Source of the DNA: an uncultured Prevotellaceae bacterium
Lineage (GTDB): Bacteria > Bacteroidota > Bacteroidia > Bacteroidales > Bacteroidaceae
Assembly (NCBI GenBank): GCA_937877625.1
Contig: CALFJG010000007.1
Location: 1-64,000, forward strand
Length of the DNA stretch: 64,000 nucleotides
Direction: 5' to 3'
The number at the start of each line of letters is the position of its first letter. Position 1 is the first letter of the stretch. Below the pieces are notes generated by a model, which was not told the origin of the DNA, did no database searches, and saw only the letters and a list, made by a program, of their open reading frames with translations. A program made the translations under genes and the position numbers. Positions 23,513 through 33,291 of this stretch are shown here, piece by piece.

Positions 23513-25996
23513 TTAAACCCTAAACTTCAAAGAGCGTGTAGTTGTAGCGTTGCGTACGACAAGGATGTAACTGCCGGGCAGGAAGTGTTTAGGCGTATAG
23601 CGCTTCACTCCTTGCGCCATATCAACAACTACGCCAGCGGTGTTATAAATAGTAACATCGGCGGGTTGTGCGAGGCGAAAACTGCCGCGTTTGTATGTGA
23701 TGTCAGGGTTGGCGTGAGGGAAGCCGACGGCAGTGGCATCGGACAGGATTTCTATAGGGATGTCGAACACATAGCCTTTATACGCCTCGCCACAGGGACG
23801 TGGCTCGGCGGTCCAAGCATCGGCATAGACTAAACGAATACGCGACTGCCCCGTCTTGGCATCAGCAGGCACTTGTATGAGATAATTGCCGTTGAGCAAG
23901 GCAGTATTTGCGGTAGATGCCTCGCCCACCCGAGCCACTACTTCGTTGCCGGTGAGGGCAAAGAGGCTGTCGCCGTTCCAGTCGGCAAAGATGCCGAGGC
24001 GGCAGTAGCGCATATCGTCGCTATTTTGTACGGCAGTGGTACTCAACAGGAAGGAATTGCCTGCCACAGCACTCACCAGGCCAGGCATCGAAGCGTGTCC
24101 GTCGGTGGTTGGCGTGGCGGCGGAAAAGGTGGCATCGGTCTGTGCGCCGGTGGTTGTCACGCTGGTGAGATAACGGTTTGAGAGGCTATTCGCTGCGGCG
24201 GTGACATCCACCTCGCAGTAGGCCTGACCTACGTCGTACACCGGCTCGGGCGAGCCGTTGAGCAGGCTCTCAAGCGCGTTGATGTTGTAAGCCGCTGTGT
24301 AGTACTTGTCTATCAGAGCATCGGCAAAGAGTGCCACGGCATCGTCTAACTTCTGACGCGCGTCGGCATTGCCCGTGGCATCGTACTCGGCACGGAGCAA
24401 ACGTACTTTCTCCACGGCCTGAATACCCTCTACAAGACGCTCATAGCGTACGCTACTGCGCCCGCCGGGATAGACCACATACGTGTCGCCAGGGGGGAAG
24501 AGTTTGAAGCGGGAGTCGCGCAGAGGGTCGTCTGTCCAATCTATAAACGACCAGTGGAGCAACCCATCGAAGTCGTTAGCCAAACAGAACACTGGCCAAT
24601 AGGCTCCCTCGGCGGGCAGGCTGCTGGTGAAAGTGTTGGGGGCGTTTTCTGTGCAGCAATAATAAGCGGTGCTGTGCCAGCCTTTGGCACGACGCGCTGC
24701 AAGTTCTTCGGCAGTGAAACGTTGACCGGTGGCAATGCTGTAGTCCGAGAGTTTGTCTATTAACTCCGCGTGGTGATTGCCTGCAAGCACCATCTTCATT
24801 CCTGGCACAGTCTCTTGCAGGAGGCTATACGCCGAGAGCATATCCGAAAGGCCACGCTCGTCCATAGCGATGCACGTTTTGTCAAACCAGCCTTTTTCTT
24901 TCAAGTGCTGGGCAAAGGCAGTGAGAAAAGGCTTCCAAAGGCTCACATAGTCGGTGCTTCCTACCTCGCACACAAGATCGGTATCCTGCTCTTGTGCTTC
25001 GTCGTAGTAGCGGAACGTCTTGTTCCAAGGAATCATAGAGTAGCAGTTGATTTGTTCACTGATGCCACACTCTGCTGCAAACTCAACCCAGCGGTCGAAC
25101 ACGGTATAGTCGTACTGCCACGTACCATCGGCTTTTTTCGTAACGCCTACCATAGCATCGTGCGGGTCGTTACTCTGCTCGCCCCACGGCTCATAAAAGA
25201 GCGTAGCAGTGACACAACGTTGCCCTGCGCGGCGCAACATTTCCATATAGGGTCGCAGAGCGGCAAAATGCGCTTCGCTCCATTTTTCCACTTGATAGTA
25301 GCGCGCCACGCTGTAGGGCTGTTGCCAATAGTCTAACCGAAACGTCCACTCGGCAGGCTCGGGCAGTGTTTTATTGAGTATGAGAATATGGAGGTTGAGC
25401 GTCCTGAGTACTTTGCCGGTAGAGGGGCGCAGTATCGTCAATGTAACCGTATAGTCGCCGGGCTCGGCATCGCGTGGAATTTCAAGCGTCACCCACACGG
25501 GGCGCACACTACGCGCGGGAAGCGACAAAGTGGTCTCCACGTCTATCACATCGGGGCGCAGCACAGTGGTACTCGTGCGTGGATTGCTTCCACACCCGAG
25601 TTTCCCATCGCTCAGCACATAGCGCACGAAGCGTGCCTGGCCTTGTTCAGCGGGAATAGTGACGCCATCGCTTTTTTTCCATTCGCCGAGTGCTACAGAG
25701 AGACCATTCAAGGCCGTCTTGCTAAACAACACAGCGGCCACGCTGACGCGCTCACCACGCCAGGCATATACCGTGGTGTCGGTCTTCACCGCCTCGGCGG
25801 GTACCTCGTACTTAAGATAATGTGCATCACGGCTTCCCCACGTGGCGTAGAGACCATTAGAGAGCGATGTCCAACCCGTGCGGTCGTAGGAATAGTCGTC
25901 GTCCAACTCGCTGTATGCCGTGCCTATGCCAGTTTGTGCGTATCCGCTAACGAATGCACCGAGGCAACATACTAATAGGAGTAATTTGTTGTTCAT
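23513..25996 (-). CDS. GH123-type glycoside hydrolase with T9SS sorting domain
   Basis: The 827-residue secreted enzyme starts with a signal peptide (MNNKLLLLVCCLGAFVSGYAQ), followed by a beta-sandwich (to about 220) and a TIM-barrel-like domain with the paired acids D379-E380 (CIAMDERGLSDM), as in GH123 beta-N-acetylgalactosaminidases, where the neighbouring acids act in substrate-assisted catalysis. Other family segments: LDYWQQPYSVARYYQVEKWSE and WPVFCLANDFDGLLHWSF. A further beta domain follows, and the last about 75 residues (PADVTIYNTAGVVV, FLPGSYILVV, KFRV) are a type IX secretion C-terminal domain. The start at 25996 is set by the signal peptide; an open frame extends 174 nt upstream into hflX. 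It follows hflX by 16 nt. Confidence 0.85.
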   Translation of the reverse strand: MNNKLLLLVCCLGAFVSGYAQTGIGTAYSELDDDYSYDRTGWTSLSNGLYATWGSRDAHYLKYEVPAEAVKTDTTVYAWRGERVSVAAVLFSKTALNGLSVALGEWKKSDGVTIPAEQGQARFVRYVLSDGKLGCGSNPRTSTTVLRPDVIDVETTLSLPARSVRPVWVTLEIPRDAEPGDYTVTLTILRPSTGKVLRTLNLHILILNKTLPEPAEWTFRLDYWQQPYSVARYYQVEKWSEAHFAALRPYMEMLRRAGQRCVTATLFYEPWGEQSNDPHDAMVGVTKKADGTWQYDYTVFDRWVEFAAECGISEQINCYSMIPWNKTFRYYDEAQEQDTDLVCEVGSTDYVSLWKPFLTAFAQHLKEKGWFDKTCIAMDERGLSDMLSAYSLLQETVPGMKMVLAGNHHAELIDKLSDYSIATGQRFTAEELAARRAKGWHSTAYYCCTENAPNTFTSSLPAEGAYWPVFCLANDFDGLLHWSFIDWTDDPLRDSRFKLFPPGDTYVVYPGGRSSVRYERLVEGIQAVEKVRLLRAEYDATGNADARQKLDDAVALFADALIDKYYTAAYNINALESLLNGSPEPVYDVGQAYCEVDVTAAANSLSNRYLTSVTTTGAQTDATFSAATPTTDGHASMPGLVSAVAGNSFLLSTTAVQNSDDMRYCRLGIFADWNGDSLFALTGNEVVARVGEASTANTALLNGNYLIQVPADAKTGQSRIRLVYADAWTAEPRPCGEAYKGYVFDIPIEILSDATAVGFPHANPDITYKRGSFRLAQPADVTIYNTAGVVVDMAQGVKRYTPKHFLPGSYILVVRNATTTRSLKFRV

Positions 25997-26012
25997 AATG
26001 AAAGATAATCTT

Positions 26013-27281
26013 TTATAGCGGGTTTCCCTCGGCATCGTATTGTGTGTAAAGGAAATCGTTGTAAGGATATTTTTGCACGTGTAGTTGGCGCACCCGTCGA
26101 TAAAGCATCTCGCGGAGTTCCTCCAGCCCCGTTTTCTCACGCGCAGATATAAATATGGTATCATCGCCAAGCCGCGCCATCCAGGTTCTTTGCAGCTCGC
26201 TCAAGGAGATATTCTCACGTGTGGGCGGTGTGAGGTCGTCGGCTTCTTTCTCTATCCACCTGTAAGCATCTATCTTATTAAAGATAGTGATAACAGGCTT
26301 GTCGGCACAGCCTAAATCGGCGAGCGTGCGTGTCACCACATCTATCTGCTCCTCAAAGTCGGGATGCGACACGTCAACGATGTGCAACAAGAGGTCGGCC
26401 TCGCGCACCTCATCGAGAGTACTTTTGAATGAACTCACCAACTCCGTTGGCAGTTTACGGATAAAGCCGACCGTGTCGCTAATAAGAAACGGCAGATTGT
26501 GTATAATAATTTTACGCACCGTGGTGTCAAGTGTAGCAAAGAGTTTGTTTTCGGCAAAGACATCGCTGCCCGAGAGGAGATTAGTCAGTGTGCTTTTCCC
26601 CACGTTGGTATATCCCACGAGTGCTACACGAATAAGTCGGCCACGTCCTTGACGTTGGGTGGTTTTCTGCTTATCAATCTCTGTTAAGCGCCTTTTGAGC
26701 AGAGCCATACGAGAAAGGATAATGCGGCGGTCCATCTCCAACTGCGTCTCGCCAGGCCCGCGTAAGCCTACCATTCCCTTTCCGCCGCCACCGCCAGAGC
26801 CGCCGCCTTGACGCTCAAGGTGTGTCCACATACGTCGCAGACGTGGGAGCATATACTGGTTCTGCGCCAATTCCACTTGCGTCTTAGCATTGGCTGTGCG
26901 AGCACGCATAGCAAAAATATCAAGGATAAGCGATGTGCGGTCGAGGACACGCAGGCCGAGAGCTTTCTCTATATTCTGTAGTTGCTTTGCAGAGAGCTCA
27001 TCGTCAAAAATCGCCAGGTCTATCGGCTCGTCAGTATCGTCACGCTGGTCGATAAAAGCACGTATCTCTTGAAGTTTGCCACTGCCTACATACGTAACGT
27101 TGCTTGGAGCATCAAGCCGCTGTGTGAAACGTGTCACACATTCCGCCCCTGCCGTTTCAGCCAGGAACTCAAGCTCGTCAAGATATTCTTTGGTCTTACG
27201 CTCGTCCTGCATCTTGGTGGTTAGCCCAACAAGTACACACCGCTCAGGACGAGGTTGGAAAGTTGTTTGTTCTTGTTTCAT
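26013..27281 (-). CDS. hflX: Ribosome-associated GTPase HflX
   Basis: The 422-residue protein has the HflX N-terminal domain (about 1-165: VTYVGSGKLQEI, IFDDELSAKQLQNIEKAL, LDRTSLILDIFAMRARTANAKTQVELAQ), a glycine-rich linker (GGGSGGGGGKGMVGLRGPGETQLE) and a GTPase domain with GYTNVGKSTL (P-loop), DTVGF (switch II) and NKID (G4). It binds the ribosome and rescues or splits stalled or hibernating 70S particles. Its ATG is at 27281; an in-frame non-standard extension begins at 27311. The gene is divergent from recJ over 90 bp. GH123 follows in the same transcript without obvious functional link. Confidence 0.95.
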   Translation of the reverse strand: MKQEQTTFQPRPERCVLVGLTTKMQDERKTKEYLDELEFLAETAGAECVTRFTQRLDAPSNVTYVGSGKLQEIRAFIDQRDDTDEPIDLAIFDDELSAKQLQNIEKALGLRVLDRTSLILDIFAMRARTANAKTQVELAQNQYMLPRLRRMWTHLERQGGGSGGGGGKGMVGLRGPGETQLEMDRRIILSRMALLKRRLTEIDKQKTTQRQGRGRLIRVALVGYTNVGKSTLTNLLSGSDVFAENKLFATLDTTVRKIIIHNLPFLISDTVGFIRKLPTELVSSFKSTLDEVREADLLLHIVDVSHPDFEEQIDVVTRTLADLGCADKPVITIFNKIDAYRWIEKEADDLTPPTRENISLSELQRTWMARLGDDTIFISAREKTGLEELREMLYRRVRQLHVQKYPYNDFLYTQYDAEGNPL

Positions 27282-27343
27282 CGTTGTGCGTGCGAAAATA
27301 CAAAAAGACACTCACAATGCCACTTAGTAGGCTATAATTTTTG

Positions 27344-27351
27344 TAATTTTG
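27344..27351 (+). promoter_or_regulatory. -7 box of the recJ promoter
   Basis: TAATTTTG fits TAnnTTTG and sits 21 nt before the recJ ATG, so the leader would be very short. It lies inside the 90-bp divergent region shared with hflX. Confidence 0.5.
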
Positions 27352-27371
27352 CCCTCAAAAGACAAGAAACA

Positions 27372-29090
27372 ATGATATTTCAATGGAACTACACCACTCC
27401 TGAACCAGCCGACGTTGGCACAGCCACACGTCTCGCCGCAGAGTTGGCAATACACCCCGTATTGGGAAAGTTGTTGGTGGACCGCGGCATCACCGATAGT
27501 GTGGCCGCTCGCAAATTCTTTCGTCCGAAGCTCACCGACCTCCACCCGCCTATGCTAATGAACGAGATGTCAAAAGCCGTGGCGAGGCTGAGCGAAGCCA
27601 TCGACAAACGAGAGCGTATCCTGGTTTACGGCGACTACGACGTAGATGGTGTCACAGCAGTGGCCTTAGTATATAAGTTTATTCGTCGCCGCTATGACAA
27701 TATAGATTATTATATCCCCGACCGCTACGAAGAGGGCTATGGCATTGGCGAGAAGGGCATCGACTTCGCTGCGGAAACAGGCGTGCGTCTCATCATTGTG
27801 CTCGACTGTGGCATTAAAGCCACGCACGAGGTGGCTTATGCCAAGGAGCACGGCATTGACGTGATTATCTGCGACCACCACGTGCCCGATGCAGCGTTGC
27901 CCGATGCAGCCGCCATTCTCAACCCTAAACGCTCGGATAACACCTACCCCTACGAACACCTCTGCGGCTGCGGCGTAGGCTTTAAGTTTATGCAGGCTTT
28001 CGCTCAAGTCCGTGGCATCGCCTTTAATGAGCTCGCTTCATTGCTCGACCTCTGCGCCGTGAGCATCGCCACGGACATCGTGCCTGTTACAGATGAGAAC
28101 CGCATTCTGGCTCACGCAGGCTTACACCGCCTCAACGCCTCGCCGAGCGTGGGGCTACAAGCGATTATTGAGGTGTGCGGCTTGCAAGACAAGGAACTCA
28201 CCATGAGCGACATCATCTTCAAGATAGGGCCTCGCATCAATGCCTCGGGACGTGTGCAAAACGGCAGGGAATCGGTGCGGCTACTCGTTGAGGAGGACTA
28301 CGAAGCCGCGCGTCGTCAAGCCGAGAGCATCAACCTTTTTAACGAGCAGCGCAAGGAACTCGACAAACAAATGACAGAGGAAGCCGTCACCGCCGTGCGC
28401 CAACAGGAAGACGGCGAAGCACACAGCGGCATCGCCATAGTAGGCAGCCAGTGGCATAAAGGTGTCATCGGCATTGTGGCCTCGCGCCTCGTTGAGCAGT
28501 TTCATAAACCTACTATCGTACTCACCGAGAACGACGGCTACGCCACGGGGTCGGCACGTAGCATAGGTGGTTTCGACGTTTACTCCGCTGTTCAGAGCTG
28601 TGAAGATTTGCTTGAGAACTTTGGCGGACATACCTACGCCGCAGGTCTGACGCTGCGCTCGGAACACGTTCCTGAGTTTCGGCGGCGTTTCTTAGAATAT
28701 ATCGACACACATATCTCCGAAGAGCAAGTACAAGCCACGCTTGAGGTGAGCGGATTGTTGGAACTGAGCGATGTTACGTTTAAGTTCTATCAGCAGCTCT
28801 CGCGCTTTGCACCCTATGGCCCTGGGAACGAAAAGCCTATCTTTTGCACACATAAAGTTTACGACTACGGCACGAGCCGTGTGGTGGGACGCGGACAGGA
28901 ACATATCAAGCTTGAACTTGTGGGCGAAGGCAGCAGTAAGGTGGTCAATGGTATCGCTTTCGGGCAGAGTTCACAAGCGCGCTATATCAAGACGAAGCGT
29001 GCCTTCGACATCTGCTACAGCATAGAAGAGAACACATACAAGCGTGGAGAAGTACAACTACAGATAGAAGATATACGCCCACAAGAATAA
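27372..29090 (+). CDS. recJ: Single-stranded-DNA-specific exonuclease RecJ
   Basis: The 572-residue 5'-3' exonuclease acts in recombination and mismatch or base repair. DHH-phosphoesterase motifs are seen: LVYGDYDVDGVTAVALVY (motif I), LIIVLDCGI (motif II), ICDHHVPD (motif III, DHH) and NPKR. The DHHA1 half has GPRINASGRV and the FGGHTYAAGLTL motif, followed by an OB-fold-like C-terminus with FAPYGPGNEKPIF. Length is that of Bacteroidota RecJ. The open frame extends upstream to 27255, but ATG 27372 follows the -7 box and gives the normal N-terminus. recQ follows after 16 nt, making a RecJ-RecQ operon whose products act together in RecF-pathway end resection. Confidence 0.96.
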   Translation: MIFQWNYTTPEPADVGTATRLAAELAIHPVLGKLLVDRGITDSVAARKFFRPKLTDLHPPMLMNEMSKAVARLSEAIDKRERILVYGDYDVDGVTAVALVYKFIRRRYDNIDYYIPDRYEEGYGIGEKGIDFAAETGVRLIIVLDCGIKATHEVAYAKEHGIDVIICDHHVPDAALPDAAAILNPKRSDNTYPYEHLCGCGVGFKFMQAFAQVRGIAFNELASLLDLCAVSIATDIVPVTDENRILAHAGLHRLNASPSVGLQAIIEVCGLQDKELTMSDIIFKIGPRINASGRVQNGRESVRLLVEEDYEAARRQAESINLFNEQRKELDKQMTEEAVTAVRQQEDGEAHSGIAIVGSQWHKGVIGIVASRLVEQFHKPTIVLTENDGYATGSARSIGGFDVYSAVQSCEDLLENFGGHTYAAGLTLRSEHVPEFRRRFLEYIDTHISEEQVQATLEVSGLLELSDVTFKFYQQLSRFAPYGPGNEKPIFCTHKVYDYGTSRVVGRGQEHIKLELVGEGSSKVVNGIAFGQSSQARYIKTKRAFDICYSIEENTYKRGEVQLQIEDIRPQE

Positions 29091-29106
29091 GCAAAACAAT
29101 ATCGTA

Positions 29107-31038
29107 ATGGAGCGGTTTCTTTCTATTCTTCGCCGCTATTGGGGCTACCCATCGTTTAGGGGCATTCAAGAAGACATTATAAAAAGCATTGCCGCGGGGC
29201 ACGACACTCTGGGACTTATGCCTACGGGAGGGGGGAAGAGCATCACGTTCCAAGTTCCAGCGATGGCTATGGAGGGCGTGTGTATAGTAGTCACGCCGCT
29301 CATCGCACTGATGAAAGACCAGGTGGACAACCTCTGCAAACGTGGCATTCAAGCAGCAGCACTCCACGTGGGACAACCGCGCAGCGAGATGCTTCGCCTG
29401 CTTGACAATTGTATCCTCGGACACACAAAGTTTCTCTACGTATCGCCCGAACGTCTTGAAACCAGTCTTTTTCTCAACAAAATCAGTCGCATCAAGGTAT
29501 GCCTCCTCACAGTGGATGAGGCGCATTGCATCTCGCAATGGGGTTACGATTTCCGCCCGCCGTATCTTCGTATTGCCGAGTTGCGCAAACACCTCCCCGG
29601 CGTACCCGTCCTGGCACTCACCGCAACGGCGACACCTGCTGTAGCCACCGACATAGAGCGCCGCCTGCGCCACCCAGACATAGACGAAAACGCTACCGAT
29701 TTCGGCTTCCACCGCTTTTCAATGAGTTTTGCCCGACATAATCTGCGTTATGTGGTGCGTCCCACAACCGATGCCGTGGGAGAGATAGACCATATCCTTC
29801 GTAGTGTGGCAGGCTCCGCAATAATCTACACCCGTAGTCGGAAAGGCACTCAAGAACTCACAGCGAAGTTGGTTGCCTTAGGACACGAGGCGATTTACTA
29901 CCACGCTGGCTTGACACCCTTAGACAAGGATATGCGCCAACGTATGTGGCTGGAAGACGATTATCGGATAATGGTGGCTACCAATGCCTTCGGCATGGGT
30001 ATTGACAAGCCCGATGTGCGCCTTGTCGTCCACACCGATCTGCCCGACTGCATAGAAGCCTATTTCCAAGAGGCGGGACGCGCGGGGCGTGACGGAAAAA
30101 CAGCCTACGCCGTATGCCTAAGCCAAAGCAACGACCGCAAACGCCTTGCCACAAGAATCACACAAACATATCCTGAACCCAAGTTTATTCGTAAGGTGTA
30201 CGAAGACCTCGGCTCGTTTTTCCAACTCGCAGTGGGTGACGGCCTGGATGTGACGTATGAGTTCAACATCGCTCGGTTTTGTCAAAACTTCAAAGCCTAT
30301 CCTACGCTTGTCGTGGGTGCATTGCAGATACTCACACAAGCAGGCTACATCAACTATCGTGAGGAAGACACAGCACGCTCACGCGTACTATTCCTTACAC
30401 AGCGCGACAAACTTTACAGCCTTAACGGGCTGGCTCCGCTCACCGAGAAGATTATCTCCGCTATCCTACGCACCACAACCGGCATCTTCAGCGAATACGC
30501 CACAATCTACGAAAACGACATTGCCGAGCAGGTTGGCACAACACCGCAGGAAGTCTATACAACACTAAAAGAACTCAACCGCTCTCATATCTTAGATTAT
30601 GTGCCGCGCAAGAATATGCCTTTTATTACGTTCACACGGCGGCGCGTGGAGACTAATCAACTTATCCTCCCTCCTACCATTTTAGAAGACAGGCGCAAAC
30701 AAGCCACCGAGCGTGCCGACGCTATGCTACACTATACACTTGACAAACGTCAGTGCCACAGCCAGTACCTCCTGGCCTATTTCGGGGAAACACAGAGCGA
30801 ACCTTGCGGTCACTGCGATGTTTGTTTGTCGTTCAAGAAACATCGCCACACCGACACGCTGGAAAAGAAGATGCTGGAACTATTGCAAAAAACAGGACCT
30901 GTTTGTCCAGAAAAGCTGCGCGTTCCCAACTACGATGCAGCCGCGCATCGCGCCGCCATTCGCTCGCTTATGGGAGAGGAGCGCATAGCACTTAAGGATG
31001 GTAAGTTTTACCTTAAGGAGTGTGCTATGAATGAATAA
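29107..31038 (+). CDS. recQ: ATP-dependent DNA helicase RecQ
   Basis: The 643-residue helicase has Walker A GLMPTGGGKSITFQVP (about 34-49), DEAH box (VDEAHCISQWGYDFRP), motif III LALTATATP, and motifs V-VI ATNAFGMGIDKPDVR and FQEAGRAGRDG. A zinc-binding RecQ-Ct segment has cysteines CHSQYLLAYFG and CGHCDVC (about 570-595). C-terminal about 45 residues resemble a reduced winged-helix or HRDC remnant. It unwinds 3'-tailed DNA and prepares ends with RecJ, encoded 16 nt upstream. Many Bacteroidota carry two RecQ types; this is the shorter one. Confidence 0.95.
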   Translation: MERFLSILRRYWGYPSFRGIQEDIIKSIAAGHDTLGLMPTGGGKSITFQVPAMAMEGVCIVVTPLIALMKDQVDNLCKRGIQAAALHVGQPRSEMLRLLDNCILGHTKFLYVSPERLETSLFLNKISRIKVCLLTVDEAHCISQWGYDFRPPYLRIAELRKHLPGVPVLALTATATPAVATDIERRLRHPDIDENATDFGFHRFSMSFARHNLRYVVRPTTDAVGEIDHILRSVAGSAIIYTRSRKGTQELTAKLVALGHEAIYYHAGLTPLDKDMRQRMWLEDDYRIMVATNAFGMGIDKPDVRLVVHTDLPDCIEAYFQEAGRAGRDGKTAYAVCLSQSNDRKRLATRITQTYPEPKFIRKVYEDLGSFFQLAVGDGLDVTYEFNIARFCQNFKAYPTLVVGALQILTQAGYINYREEDTARSRVLFLTQRDKLYSLNGLAPLTEKIISAILRTTTGIFSEYATIYENDIAEQVGTTPQEVYTTLKELNRSHILDYVPRKNMPFITFTRRRVETNQLILPPTILEDRRKQATERADAMLHYTLDKRQCHSQYLLAYFGETQSEPCGHCDVCLSFKKHRHTDTLEKKMLELLQKTGPVCPEKLRVPNYDAAAHRAAIRSLMGEERIALKDGKFYLKECAMNE

Positions 31039-31135
31039 GCTTCGTTAGCTCTTGGTCGCCACTCGAAATCTTTTCACGCCTCAAAGAATCCGAATGAAAA
31101 TAGCCCAAGCGCATTTCAAAACTGTTGTTAGCCCC

Positions 31136-31672
31136 TTAACTAATCGTTATCACCGTCTGCACACTTATGTCGTGGGCATTATGCGGCACAGTTTCTACCA
31201 ACTGAAAAGGAAAGGCATATCCTATCAATCGGGCACGCACACCGGGGCGTGCGAGCAGTCGGTCGTAGTAGCCACGTCCCCTACCCAACCGATGCCCCTC
31301 AGCATCAAACGCCACACCTGGCACAACAATTAGATCTAACACCGAGAGGTCTGTCAGCACCTTGCCCGCAGGCTCACTTATACCGAAAGCACCGGCACAC
31401 AAGTCGGCCTCGCTTTCGTATTGCCTAACCTCTATCTCCTGTCCCACAACGGCAGGGAGATAAAGGTGTTTTTGTGGCGCATACTTACGCAACAAGCCAA
31501 ACGTATCAGGCTCGTCGGGTAGCGAAGCAAACATCAATATGTGTGGTGCTTGCTTAAACCACGGATGACTTTCAAGAGCAATTGCGAGCCGGGCGGACCA
31601 TGAGTCTAATTGCTCCGTAGCGCAACGATGTTTCAACTCGCGTATCGTGCGGCGCAAAGAAGTCTTATCCAT
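31136..31672 (-). CDS. 5-formyltetrahydrofolate cyclo-ligase
   Basis: The 178-residue enzyme converts 5-formyl-THF to 5,10-methenyl-THF using ATP. The signature GRGRGYYDRLLA (phosphate loop) and LIVVPGVAFDAEGHRLGRG are present, plus LYLPAVVGQEIEVRQYE. I use ATG 31672 (MDKTSLRRTIREL); a TTG nine bases upstream is possible. It lies 5 nt downstream of the S41 protease stop, so it is the last gene of the dCMP deaminase-S41-cyclo-ligase operon. Confidence 0.93.
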   Translation of the reverse strand: MDKTSLRRTIRELKHRCATEQLDSWSARLAIALESHPWFKQAPHILMFASLPDEPDTFGLLRKYAPQKHLYLPAVVGQEIEVRQYESEADLCAGAFGISEPAGKVLTDLSVLDLIVVPGVAFDAEGHRLGRGRGYYDRLLARPGVRARLIGYAFPFQLVETVPHNAHDISVQTVITIS

Positions 31673-31677
31673 ACATA

Positions 31678-33291
31678 TCAAAGAGGAAAGGCCTTGCCAC
31701 TACTAATGATTTCTATCGCCCGTGCCACAGCGGGGTCTTTACTGTTGGCATAGCGCACAGCGTCTTGTGTATCGAAGAGGTCGCTCACGATACCGCTCAC
31801 TAAGTATTGCAACAAAAGCGAGCGGCTACGTGCCACATCGGCAGGTTTATCTTTAAGTTCTTCCTTTTCTGCGTACGACACAAAAAGACTTGTTAGCGGC
31901 TGTGTAGTAAGATAACGGAGTAGCTCGTCGGCATTCTTAAAGGCTGCAAACTCACGGCGATGGGAGTCAACATAATAGAAAGCGAATTTATTTGTCAGCC
32001 CGCGCATCACTGCTTCGCGCAAATAGGGAGTAAAGGCTGTAGTGTCGCGCGGCGTGAAGATTTCCGGAATAATGCCTCCGCCGCCATATACTATACGTCC
32101 GCCCACCGTCTTATACTTCTCTTCGCTGTGATGGATAGAGTCGGGCGAATAGTATTCTCCGGAAACTTCGCGAAGCACGAGGTCTTTTTCGTAGTCCTCC
32201 TCGTCGCCTGGCGTATAAGGTTTCTGCACACAACGACCCGAAGGCGTATAATAACGCGCCTTCGTTAAGCGTATCATCGAGCCATCGTTGAACTCTATTG
32301 GCACCTGCACAAGTCCTTTACCAAATGTGCGGCGGCCTATAATTGTAGCACGGTCGTTGTCTTGCAGCGCCCCGGCTAAAATTTCGCTGGCCGAAGCCGA
32401 CGTTTCATCTACCAACACCACCAGCGGCAGTGTCTGATAGCCGCCGCGCCCATCACTCTTATAGTCTTCGCGCGGCATCGTACGCCCCTGCGTATATACG
32501 ATAAGACGGTTCTTTGGCAAGAACTCATTGGCTATTTGTACTGCGGGAGCCATATAGCCGCCGAAATTTCCTCGTAGATCGATGATAAGGCTCTTCATAC
32601 CATCCTTTCGCAACGTGGCCATTGCTGTAAGGAACTCGCGATACGTGGTTTCGGAGAAATTTCCCACGCGCAGGTAGGCGGTCTCTTTATCTATCATATA
32701 CGCGGCATCTACACTTTCCAACGGCACATCGCCGCGTGTGATTGTTATCGTTCGCTCCCGTTGCTCCAACGGACGCCACACGGTAAGTTCCACCGTGGTG
32801 CCTTTTTGTCCTTTGAGCAAGGCCATCGTGGTGTCGTTGTTCACACACTCGCCCACGTATGGTCGGCCATCTATTGCCACGATGCGGTCGCCGGCTTTTA
32901 GGCCTGCACGGTACGAGGGGCCTTTCTCTATCACACGCACTATGCACACCGTATCGTCGGGGATAGTGAAGCGCACGCCGATGCCACTGAAACTACCTTT
33001 CAAACCTTGCATAGAAGTCTCTGCGTCACGGCCACTGATATATGTACTGTGCGGGTCGAGCTCCTGTAGGATTTTTGGTATGGCTTTTTCCACAAGGTCG
33101 GCTATATCGACAGTGTCAACATAATAGTCGTCAACAAGGTGAAGCAGGTCGTTTATCTTATTGCCCGACGAGGCATACACGCCTATCTTGTTTCCGGCAA
33201 AGTGGTTAGCATAAAAACTACCGATGAGTATGCCTACTACTACGCCTACCGCCACCATAAGCGGCACAAATCTATTGTTTCGTTGGTTCAT
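31678..33291 (-). CDS. S41-family C-terminal processing peptidase with PDZ domain
   Basis: The 537-residue protein has an N-terminal membrane anchor (MVAVGVVVGILIGSFYANHF) that places it in the periplasm. A PDZ domain is at about 85-170 (GIGVRFTI, GPSYRAGLKAGDRIVAIDG). The serine-lysine dyad is in DETSASASEILAGALQDND (Ser) and GRRTFGKGLVQ (Lys), with substrate strand GGYQTLPLVVLVDE. This matches CtpA/Prc-type tail-cleaving proteases. About 200 further residues follow the catalytic core, as in Bacteroidota homologues. Its ATG overlaps the stop of the dCMP deaminase gene by 4 nt, which implies translational coupling. Confidence 0.93.
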   Translation of the reverse strand: MNQRNNRFVPLMVAVGVVVGILIGSFYANHFAGNKIGVYASSGNKINDLLHLVDDYYVDTVDIADLVEKAIPKILQELDPHSTYISGRDAETSMQGLKGSFSGIGVRFTIPDDTVCIVRVIEKGPSYRAGLKAGDRIVAIDGRPYVGECVNNDTTMALLKGQKGTTVELTVWRPLEQRERTITITRGDVPLESVDAAYMIDKETAYLRVGNFSETTYREFLTAMATLRKDGMKSLIIDLRGNFGGYMAPAVQIANEFLPKNRLIVYTQGRTMPREDYKSDGRGGYQTLPLVVLVDETSASASEILAGALQDNDRATIIGRRTFGKGLVQVPIEFNDGSMIRLTKARYYTPSGRCVQKPYTPGDEEDYEKDLVLREVSGEYYSPDSIHHSEEKYKTVGGRIVYGGGGIIPEIFTPRDTTAFTPYLREAVMRGLTNKFAFYYVDSHRREFAAFKNADELLRYLTTQPLTSLFVSYAEKEELKDKPADVARSRSLLLQYLVSGIVSDLFDTQDAVRYANSKDPAVARAIEIISSGKAFPL

